Virus record (IMG/VR): IMGVR_UViG_3300021134_000257
Coordinates: 1 to 26,659 of that record
Length of the DNA stretch: 26,659 nucleotides
DNA from: a virus
Direction: 5' to 3' (one strand)
The translations under genes were made by a program, and so were the position numbers. The notes under the pieces are model-generated. The model was not told where the DNA came from and did not search any database. It worked only from the letters and a program-made list of their open reading frames with translations. Numbering within the stretch: position 1 is the first letter of the stretch; each line of letters opens with the position of its first letter. This document shows positions 15,543-21,379 of this stretch, piece after piece.

Positions 15543-16517
15543 CTAGTATGCTGTTGAAACGAGATTAGTAACTGTTGCGCCAATACTAGCAGTAGCAGTT
15601 GCCAAGTCGTATGATGCTTCAAAGTCAAGAGTAGACATAACAACGTTATCCATTTTGATGTCATCTGCATACTTTGAAAGGTTAATTTGTGGCAATGTAA
15701 TAGTCATTGCTTGGCCGCTTGGGTGAGTAAATGAAACATTAAGTGAACCTTGAGTTCCATTCATTAACTTAGTGTAGTAACCCCAGTCAGTGTCATCCAA
15801 ACTATCAAATACAACTTGAATTTGACCAGTAACTTTACGAGTTAAAGGAGTTAAAAATTGCAAATCGTGTGAACCATTAAATGTATATGTAGGTTTTAGA
15901 CCGTTTTCAATATCAATGCTTACACTTGTAACTTGAATCAAATTAGTGTTTCCAAAAACAGAAAGTTCTGCTTCAGCAAATACAAAAGGAGATTCATTAA
16001 CTACAGAAATTGGGCTACTTGGCGTGTCAAGTACTGTTGCACTTTTAGAAACAAGAGATGCTGTGAATTCAACAGCATTGTCTCCAGCAGAAGCTTTAAC
16101 GTTGTATTTTCCAACTTTAGAACCAGCAAATTGCAATGACTGGTACCCACCAATGTTCTTTTCAACAGTCATTGAATTCAAAGAATTTGCAGCAGCAATA
16201 GTGTGAAGATACTTTCCACCACCTGCACTTGTAACAGTGTCACTACCAATTGCAGCAACAAATAGCTCTAAACCATTTGTTGGAAAGAAAGGAGCGCTAA
16301 CGTCTCCAGCATGCTTGTATTCTCCATACAATGCAAAAACATTTACATCTCGAATACCCATAACAACTTGAGGGAAGAATAGACCTGGGTCAGACTCAAG
16401 TGTTACATCTGTGAATGGGACAAATGATGTAGGAGTTACCGGAGTACCGAATGTGGTCTCTTTAGCAATTCCTACGGCGGATAGGGAACCGTACTTTTCT
16501 ACAATCGGTGTGGTCAA
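15543..16517 (-). CDS. major tail tube protein
   Basis: A 324-residue protein, beta-rich, starting TTG 16517 with AGAGAGG three bases upstream. The N-terminus GIAKETTFGTPVTPTSFVPF followed by TDVTLESDPG is the classic opening of siphovirus tail tube proteins ('g.a.EttfGTp..ptsfip...').  Later come YKHAGDVSAPFFPTNGLEL and a run of strands including LTRKVTGQIQVVFDSLDDTD and SLNVSFTHPSGQAMTITLPQ. These are typical of a hexameric tube subunit, where long beta hairpins line the DNA channel. Position before the chaperones agrees. No Ig-like C-terminal domain is obvious. The TTG start is supported by the binding site and by the lack of any upstream ATG before a stop. Confidence 0.85.
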   Translation of the reverse strand: MTTPIVEKYGSLSAVGIAKETTFGTPVTPTSFVPFTDVTLESDPGLFFPQVVMGIRDVNVFALYGEYKHAGDVSAPFFPTNGLELFVAAIGSDTVTSAGGGKYLHTIAAANSLNSMTVEKNIGGYQSLQFAGSKVGKYNVKASAGDNAVEFTASLVSKSATVLDTPSSPISVVNESPFVFAEAELSVFGNTNLIQVTSVSIDIENGLKPTYTFNGSHDLQFLTPLTRKVTGQIQVVFDSLDDTDWGYYTKLMNGTQGSLNVSFTHPSGQAMTITLPQINLSKYADDIKMDNVVMSTLDFEASYDLATATASIGATVTNLVSTAY

Positions 16518-16530
16518 AAACCTCTCTTAA

Positions 16531-16797
16531 TTAGTTAGTTGGTGCATCAGAAGAGTCTGTTTTGACTTCTTCATTTGGCGTCGTTGTTGGTGAGTCCTCG
16601 ACTTTAGCGGTCGGCGCTTTTGAAGCTTTTGGAGCTTCTTTAGCTTGCTGACCGCTTACGCTCTCATATTGGTCAGGAAATGCAGTGAGAAGACGTTTTG
16701 CAAACTCATCGGTGACATCAATAATTGTGCCTGTGACAAGAGGAGCTACGTCAATCAAAGTCTTTTCAATAAGTCCAATGTATTTAAGTTGAGCCAT
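16531..16797 (-). CDS. small protein with acidic disordered tail, unknown function
   Basis: An 88-residue protein from ATG 16797. The first 45 residues (MAQLKYIGLIEKTLIDVAPL, then VTGTIIDVTDEFAKRLLTAF) form a small compact module. The pattern 'kyiG......i......G.v.dV.de.a..LL...P..ye' recurs in many small phage head-tail-region proteins of unknown role. The last 35 are Pro/Ala/Lys/Glu/Thr-rich and probably disordered (KEAPKASKAPTAKVEDSPTT and on). No strong ribosome binding site is at normal distance; AGGA lies 13 bases upstream, just at the stop of the preceding gene, whose frame is the same. Location between the gp10-like and tube genes suggests a neck or tail-assembly accessory. The function is not known to me. 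Confidence 0.65.
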   Translation of the reverse strand: MAQLKYIGLIEKTLIDVAPLVTGTIIDVTDEFAKRLLTAFPDQYESVSGQQAKEAPKASKAPTAKVEDSPTTTPNEEVKTDSSDAPTN

Positions 16798-16812
16798 AGA
16801 GTAGATATTATC

Positions 16813-17274
16813 CTAATCAGAAGTTGAAACTATAGTCATAGACTTACCAAATGCTTCTAAGACTAATGGTCGTATTTTTATTGCAACTTTTTTATTGAAA
16901 TCATTACCTTTTGTGTCTCCACGAACAACAGAAGAAGCAAAAACATAGTCTCCAAAGCCGTTCCTAAATCGCAATGCAAGAGTTTTTTGCGGAGTGATAA
17001 CTGTACCGCCAGTTGTAGGTTCAAGCACATACTTAGCATATGGCGCTGTAGAAACAAACTTTACTTTTACTGCACCAGTTAAAGGTTCAATTCTGTATCC
17101 TATTGAAGCTCTAAACCTTCCAGCATCTGGTTTTACATTACTAACTGGAGCATCTTTTTTAAGTTCCATAAGAACAATTGGAATGATTGTTGCCATTGCT
17201 CTTCTTTGAGTGGCCACCCAGTCAAACTCAAGTTTTTCTAGACCTCTAACTTTTGTAATAAAAGAACGTCTCAT
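16813..17274 (-). CDS. HK97 gp10-like head-tail joining protein
   Basis: A 153-residue protein, ATG 17274 in a TAATG overlap with the preceding gene. The sequence shows the signature of the HK97 gp10/neck family: an N-terminal helix, APVSNVKPDAGRFRASIGYR ('aP..tG.lr.sI..r'), then FVSTAPYAKYVLEPTTGGTV (the 'YA.y.e.Gt' block) and ITPQKTLALRFRNGFGDYVF ('i.P..a.al.f'). Members of this family lie between connector and tail terminator or tube genes and help join heads to tails. Length is normal for the family. The C-terminal helix (VAIKIRPLVLEAFGKSM) is also typical. Confidence 0.8.
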   Translation of the reverse strand: MRRSFITKVRGLEKLEFDWVATQRRAMATIIPIVLMELKKDAPVSNVKPDAGRFRASIGYRIEPLTGAVKVKFVSTAPYAKYVLEPTTGGTVITPQKTLALRFRNGFGDYVFASSVVRGDTKGNDFNKKVAIKIRPLVLEAFGKSMTIVSTSD

Positions 17275-17753
17275 TACGGTATTGACATTTCTTCAATTGT
17301 GAATTCAAGAAGAGCTTCGTATAAATACAATCTTTGGTCTGCAAGAACATGTGCAGGCGATTGTTGAATAGTAAATTGCTCACCAATTGCAACAAGTTGA
17401 GATTGTTCCCCAGTAAATGCATCTGTGACAGTAATTGACATAGGAGTAGTAACCCATGCGTTAACCACAGCATCAATTAAACTTGCAAATGCGGAGTCAG
17501 CATTTGGGTTGTTTGCATTATCTGGACTCATAAGCCAAACACTTACTATCCATGAAGTGTTTCTAAATCCAGTACCACGTTTAGCAGTTTGACGTTTATT
17601 AGTTCCACTTGTGACCCACACATAAGCAGCAGGCCCAGGAAGTTTTCCTGGATTTGGAGGAGTAATGTACGCAACCAAGTCTCTTCTATATAAGGGAGAA
17701 GAAATGCCATTTGTTATTTCTTTTGCTTTTGTTTGGATTACATTTACACCCAT
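17274..17753 (-). CDS. tail terminator-like protein
   Basis: A 159-residue protein from ATG 17753, overlapping the connector stop (TAATG). It has an N-terminal helix with VIQTKAKEITNGI, a Pro-rich segment (YITPPNPGKLPGPAAYVWVT), strands such as GFRNTSWIVSVWLMSPDN, the helix ADSAFASLIDAVVNAW, and a last strand YLYEALLEFTIEEMSI. The alpha/beta order and the position between the connector and gp10-like genes match tail terminator or completion proteins, which cap the tube at the head end. I cannot separate terminator from other neck proteins by sequence alone, so the name is provisional. Confidence 0.6.
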   Translation of the reverse strand: MGVNVIQTKAKEITNGISSPLYRRDLVAYITPPNPGKLPGPAAYVWVTSGTNKRQTAKRGTGFRNTSWIVSVWLMSPDNANNPNADSAFASLIDAVVNAWVTTPMSITVTDAFTGEQSQLVAIGEQFTIQQSPAHVLADQRLYLYEALLEFTIEEMSIP

Positions 17754-18664
17754 TAAATAACTCTTCTATATGGCTTAAGAATATCTTTTACATCTCCCAT
17801 AACAACGCTAATAGAAGCTCCTTGATTTACAACACTTCCAGGCATGTTTTGTACTGTTGTAGCAGTAGAACCACGAGCTAAAGCTTGGTAAGTTGCATGA
17901 AGAATAGCTGCTTGCTGGACATCTTCTGGAAGAGAAGAAATAATAATTTGAGACTGCGAATTTCCATTGTGAGAGTACATAAGAGGTGAAGTAAGTGTTG
18001 CAACTCCAGGACCACTTGAAACACTTGTAGACGCAATTTGCACATACTCAGTTTCGGCACCGTCGTAAATCCACATTCCTCTACCAACAGAGCCATTGAC
18101 CATTCCAGTGCAGTCATCAACAGTTACTGTTGTGTCTCCAATTGCAGCAGGTTGGACAATTCCAGCATGCGCCCAACCATTTGTATACGTAAGTTGAAGT
18201 CTAAATGCTTGGCGACCTCCCCACCAAGATACATAGCCTGGAGTAATCATAATTGCAGAAGGACCGGCAGCAGACTCAATTGAAATGCCACTTGAAATTG
18301 TTAAAGCATTTTCAACGTATAAAGCATTAACTGGAATTTGAGTCCAAGTAGGTCCAGCAGTAAGTGAAGAAGTATACTGAGCTCCTAAAACTTCTGTGAC
18401 TGGCCATCGTGATGTAACAACTCGAGTAAGTCCATTGTTAGCAGTTGTGAACCTCCAGTTAGGGCCTAGAAATTCTTCTACGTCCACCGTAGCACGAAGT
18501 GGTTGGTTACAATAGGCATCAATCCAGTGGGTTGCTCTCCAACAAATATTTGTTTGTTCAGCAAGTTGCGCGTCTGGGTCAGAGTCAAAATCTGGAATAG
18601 TTTCCCATGAAATTCCAGTAGGAGCGTTCTTAAGGATTGTTGGTGTTATGTATGGCGTTGCCAC
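17753..18664 (-). CDS. head-tail connector with an inserted beta domain
   Basis: A 303-residue protein starting GTG 18664 (GGAG, five bases upstream). The N-terminal part contains DAQLAEQTNICWRATHWIDA, a helix pair like that of connector proteins binding under the portal, followed by VEEFLGPNWRF and VTSRWPVTEVLG. The C-terminal helix LPEDVQQAAILHATYQALAR is also typical ('p.dv..A.....a..l..rg'). Between them, at about residues 198-260, sits an extra beta module: AAIGDTTVTVDDCTGMVNGS, GMWIYDGAETEYVQI and LTSPLMYSHN, a recurrent phage 'G...i.v.d..g...G..i.i.dg..tE.v' domain. Connectors of this class usually have 100-200 residues, so this one is enlarged. Role: ring between portal and neck. Confidence 0.7.
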   Translation of the reverse strand: MATPYITPTILKNAPTGISWETIPDFDSDPDAQLAEQTNICWRATHWIDAYCNQPLRATVDVEEFLGPNWRFTTANNGLTRVVTSRWPVTEVLGAQYTSSLTAGPTWTQIPVNALYVENALTISSGISIESAAGPSAIMITPGYVSWWGGRQAFRLQLTYTNGWAHAGIVQPAAIGDTTVTVDDCTGMVNGSVGRGMWIYDGAETEYVQIASTSVSSGPGVATLTSPLMYSHNGNSQSQIIISSLPEDVQQAAILHATYQALARGSTATTVQNMPGSVVNQGASISVVMGDVKDILKPYRRVI

Positions 18665-18666
18665 TT

Positions 18667-18906
18667 CTACTCCGCGCTAGTTTGTTGTGTTAGTCGTGCG
18701 TCTTCATTCTTCTTACATCTTGTGCACAACCAATTTTCAATAGCATGAGACCATCGAACATGCTTTTCACAAACAGCACCTCGACAATCGTCGCACCAAC
18801 TTACTACAAATCTGCCCGGTTTAGAGCAGCGAACGCATTTTCTAGCTGGCTGACCCACGACGAGCTGTTGTCTTTGCTCCACCGCGGACTGCTGCGGCTG
18901 CTTCAC
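18667..18906 (-). CDS. double zinc-finger-like small protein
   Basis: A 79-residue protein from GTG 18906 (GGAA seven bases upstream); a TTG at 18921 is a possible longer start but its AAAGG touches the codon. Either way the gene overlaps the end of the previous one by more than 60 bases. The protein has CVRC, then WCDDC, CEKHVRWSH and finally CTRC, that is seven cysteines and two histidines arranged for two metal sites, similar in layout to treble-clef or B-box folds. The N-terminal 25 residues are Gln-rich (KQPQQSAVEQRQQLVVGQPA). I do not recognise a named family. Position between the capsid and connector genes suggests a structural or assembly accessory; DNA or protein binding is possible. 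The DNA here is more GC-rich than nearby genes. Confidence 0.65.
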   Translation of the reverse strand: MKQPQQSAVEQRQQLVVGQPARKCVRCSKPGRFVVSWCDDCRGAVCEKHVRWSHAIENWLCTRCKKNEDARLTQQTSAE

Positions 18907-19153
18907 GAGCAGATTCCGCAACCTTTAGTTGCTCAAAACGAGCAATGTCTTTTCCAGCAAGTTCGGCATCTTGTTGCTCGTCATATGTCAATGGAACATT
19001 GCGAATATTATTTACCCAACCCATTTTGATAAGTTCTGGTTCGCATACAACGCAACTAACGCTAATGTATGTTTCATTTTTTGTGCGTACATGTGAATGC
19101 CCAGCACCAGAAATTGTTACTATGTCAATGTCACTTTGTCCGTAGACTGTCAT
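18842..19153 (-). CDS. small protein with a single CxxC, unknown function
   Basis: A 103-residue protein from ATG 19153, overlapping the previous stop as ATGA. The N-terminal half is beta-like (DIDIVTISGAGHSHVRTKNE, then TYISVSCVVCEPELIKMGWV) with one CVVC pair and a His pair that might join it in metal binding. A helical segment rich in Asp/Glu/Ala follows (LTYDEQQDAELAGKDIARFE and onward), and a basic end (GGAKTTARRGSAS). I do not recognise the family. The context, second of three small genes between capsid and connector, points to a head accessory. The last part of the gene overlaps the next frame. Confidence 0.6.
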   Translation of the reverse strand: MTVYGQSDIDIVTISGAGHSHVRTKNETYISVSCVVCEPELIKMGWVNNIRNVPLTYDEQQDAELAGKDIARFEQLKVAESAREAAAAVRGGAKTTARRGSAS

Positions 19154-19437
19154 GTTGTCTCCTGAATCTTCATTTCACTGCCGCATTTAGGGCATGTGTC
19201 TTGCCACTTCCAACCAGTAAAGAAACAACCAGTGCATTCAGCACCTCCGCCCTTTACATGCCCGAAGCCTAAAGCCGTCCTTGTAATAACACCAGTTTGT
19301 GCTACTCCAGATTTCATTGCTTGACGCACGTCTCTTGGCTCATCAATTGTGACTTTACCTTGGCGATTAGCGTCAATCTTTTTTCCATTTGGAAGTTCGA
19401 TTCCCGTGCAACCTGGTGGAACTGAAATAGATGTCAT
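19150..19437 (-). CDS. small protein with C-terminal zinc ribbon
   Basis: A 95-residue protein from ATG 19437; TAGGAA upstream is the binding site. The first 45 residues include VPPGCTGIELPNGKKIDANR then QGKVTIDEPRDVRQAMKSG, a beta-hairpin and helix pattern often seen in small phage proteins ('p.g.tgie..nG.ky.a...G.v.v.d..da..l'). The last 30 carry CTGC and CPKC spaced by 11 residues, a compact zinc ribbon (CTGCFFTGWKWQDTCPKCGS). It is the first gene after the capsid terminator. Function is unknown; association with capsids is inferred from position only. Confidence 0.65.
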   Translation of the reverse strand: MTSISVPPGCTGIELPNGKKIDANRQGKVTIDEPRDVRQAMKSGVAQTGVITRTALGFGHVKGGGAECTGCFFTGWKWQDTCPKCGSEMKIQETT

Positions 19438-19470
19438 TAGTGTTTCCTACTTAATTGTTTTGATGACTTA

Positions 19471-19476
19471 ATTATA
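19471..19476 (-). promoter_or_regulatory. possible -10 element TATAAT after the capsid terminator
   Basis: On the minus strand TATAAT follows immediately after the terminator's T-rich stretch and lies 34 bases before the next start codon. The position where a -35 box would fall lies in the terminator stem and does not resemble TTGACA. Such a promoter would restart transcription of the connector and tail genes, but the match may be chance in AT-rich DNA. Confidence 0.25.
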
Positions 19477-19477
19477 C

Positions 19478-19510
19478 AAAAGAAAACGGCGGTGGTTTGC
19501 ACCACCGCCG
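19478..19510 (-). terminator. Rho-independent terminator after the major capsid gene
   Basis: A perfect 10-bp inverted repeat (CGGCGGTGGT, loop GCAA on the minus strand, ACCACCGCCG) at 19487-19510 is followed on the minus strand by TTTTCTTTTG. The stem is almost all G/C in an AT-rich surround, and it lies 20 bases after the capsid stop codon. It should end or reduce transcription after the capsid gene, giving more capsid than downstream mRNA. The GNRA-type GCAA loop adds stability. Confidence 0.92.
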
Positions 19511-19530
19511 AATTCTTTGTAAAAATAATA

Positions 19531-21348
19531 CTAGGCGTTTGTACCACCGAGTGCAGCAGTTGACTGCTGTAGACCCTGGATAACACCATTGTATTGTGGC
19601 GCGTAGTTAACGAGTGCACCGTACATGTAAATACTGTAACGGAACGAAGCGTCAATTACTGGCCAGTTGATTGACAGGTAGTCCTGAACCATAACGTTTT
19701 CCCAAACGTTGGAGACGTTGCTCCAAGACATTGGGAGTGTGTATGAGTTAAGGAATGCAGTACCTTGAGTCAGCCAAGGGTGAACAACGCAGCGGAGAAT
19801 GCTACGGGTGATAGGGTTCTGAACTTCAGAAACCGCAGCACCTGTGCGTACTCCACCTACATCATCGCTTGATAGGAACAAACGGTAGTTTGTGTTTGCT
19901 CCTGAAGCAATGATTTCATCAGCAAGACGAGCGATGTCTGAACCTTCTGCAACCAATTCTGCAGGGTCGGCACGGAATCCACCAGTTTGCGATGCGTTAC
20001 CAGTTGCTGCTGAACCACCGTTCCACATTGCTTCAAGAGCAGTGAAAAGAACATTGTGTGTCAGAGTACTGTTGACTGACTTGTTGATGTATGAACCAGT
20101 AAATCCAGCAGGATAAACTCCAGCACCACCAGCAGCTCCACCAGCGTGTCCGTCAAGAATTGACAGCCAGCCTTCGTAGTCATTCGACGAGTATGTACCC
20201 GTGTCAGATGCAGGTGGGTTTGTTCCAGAACCAGGTACAGTTCCTTGTAGTGTAAATGTGGTTGCACCAACATTAGCAGCCATGAGGTAGTAGCCGGCAA
20301 GACTTCCAGGAGCAGATGCAGCATTAGCAACATAAATGTTGTACTGGTAAGCACCGTTTACTGGAGCAATCTTAACGTCAATCACCTTATTAGCAGCAGC
20401 AGCAACGTAAGCGGCTGTCCCGCTGTTAATTGTTGTTTCACCAAAGTAGTTCTTTGCAGTTACTACAACATAAATGTTGTTTGTAGTAGCGCTAAGTGCT
20501 GTCTCTGCTGAAGTAGGTGCACGCAATGTTAGTGTTGGGTTTGCTGGGGCGGCTAGAGCAGCACTTGTTCCTGAAAGGAGTGTGTACTCTTCACCAAGCA
20601 TGAATTCCTGCAGCAATACCAAGTTGGCAAGAGCAGAAATGTCCTCAAAGCCCTGACCGGCAAATTGAGCAAGCCATGATAGCGATTCGCTCAAACCGAA
20701 GAACTTGTAAGGAATGTTCATGTCGGTCGCATTTTGCGCGCCAGAGGCAGGCAAGTTTAGCGGCCAGTTCCCACCGATTGACTGACCAGATGGAATTTCC
20801 GAGATGGAAATACGCTGGTTAGGAACGCCAGTCTCAGAACCAGAAATTCCGGTTACGAGCTTAGCACGGTGTGAGGTACCCTGACCTGCGACGCGTGGGA
20901 CTTTGTTGCGGAGAGGCGAGTACACCGGGTAGATGAGTCGCGAAGGAGCAACAAGGTCAAACGGTACGAAGCCGGAGCTAAGAGGAGACGAAAGCGTAAT
21001 GTTCTTGCCAAGCTCGGCAGAAAGAACGCCGTTCAACTCATTAACGAGTTGTCCGTATCCTGGGTTGTTACCTTCAGTAAGGAAAAGACCAAACTGTGAG
21101 GTGAATGCTGGGTTGATGCTCTTACGAACTGAGTCAGGGTTTGAAACGGAATTCTTAACAGATGTGCGAAGAGCACGTTCTGCTTCGAATGAACGCTTAA
21201 AGATTTCGCCATCGTCGGTCAGTGGCTGGTTGCCACCAATCTTAGCGAATCCAGCACCCTTGACCAGGTTAGGCATACGACCCGAAATCATGTCAGATGC
21301 ACCCGAATAACGAGTTGCGTCGACAGCAGTGTCAGTTAAATTAGCCAG
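19531..21348 (-). CDS. major capsid protein (HK97-type, with Ig-like insertion)
   Basis: The protein is 605 residues if it begins at CTG 21348, or 586 from ATG 21291. The CTG follows GGAGG and three T bases and gives MANLTDTAVDATRYSGASD in front of the ATG-encoded Met; the ATG itself has only a weak site and the frame upstream of CTG is closed by TAG. The gene follows the prohead protease-scaffold, the usual order. HK97-type features include a helical N-arm (EAERALRTSVKNSVSNPDSV), PSRLIYPVYSPLRNKVPRVA (E-loop region) and a C-terminal RYSIYMYGALVNYAPQYNGV. Residues about 265-380 form an insertion with PTLTLRAPTSAET, NIYVVVTAKNYFGETTINSG and YNIYVANA, an Ig/fibronectin-like domain likely displayed on the capsid surface. 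It is followed by a strong terminator. Confidence 0.88.
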   Translation of the reverse strand: MANLTDTAVDATRYSGASDMISGRMPNLVKGAGFAKIGGNQPLTDDGEIFKRSFEAERALRTSVKNSVSNPDSVRKSINPAFTSQFGLFLTEGNNPGYGQLVNELNGVLSAELGKNITLSSPLSSGFVPFDLVAPSRLIYPVYSPLRNKVPRVAGQGTSHRAKLVTGISGSETGVPNQRISISEIPSGQSIGGNWPLNLPASGAQNATDMNIPYKFFGLSESLSWLAQFAGQGFEDISALANLVLLQEFMLGEEYTLLSGTSAALAAPANPTLTLRAPTSAETALSATTNNIYVVVTAKNYFGETTINSGTAAYVAAAANKVIDVKIAPVNGAYQYNIYVANAASAPGSLAGYYLMAANVGATTFTLQGTVPGSGTNPPASDTGTYSSNDYEGWLSILDGHAGGAAGGAGVYPAGFTGSYINKSVNSTLTHNVLFTALEAMWNGGSAATGNASQTGGFRADPAELVAEGSDIARLADEIIASGANTNYRLFLSSDDVGGVRTGAAVSEVQNPITRSILRCVVHPWLTQGTAFLNSYTLPMSWSNVSNVWENVMVQDYLSINWPVIDASFRYSIYMYGALVNYAPQYNGVIQGLQQSTAALGGTNA

Positions 21349-21356
21349 AAACCTCC
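21346..21356 (-). promoter_or_regulatory. ribosome binding site and CTG start of the capsid gene
   Basis: The minus strand reads GGAGGTTTCTGGCT; GGAGG is 21352-21356 and CTG 21346-21348, with only three bases between. No ATG, GTG or TTG exists in the capsid frame between the upstream TAG and ATG 21291. The same TTTCTGGCT follows GGAG at the start of the protease gene. Confidence 0.6.
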
Positions 21357-21379
21357 AAAGTTTCTAATAGTGGATTAAA

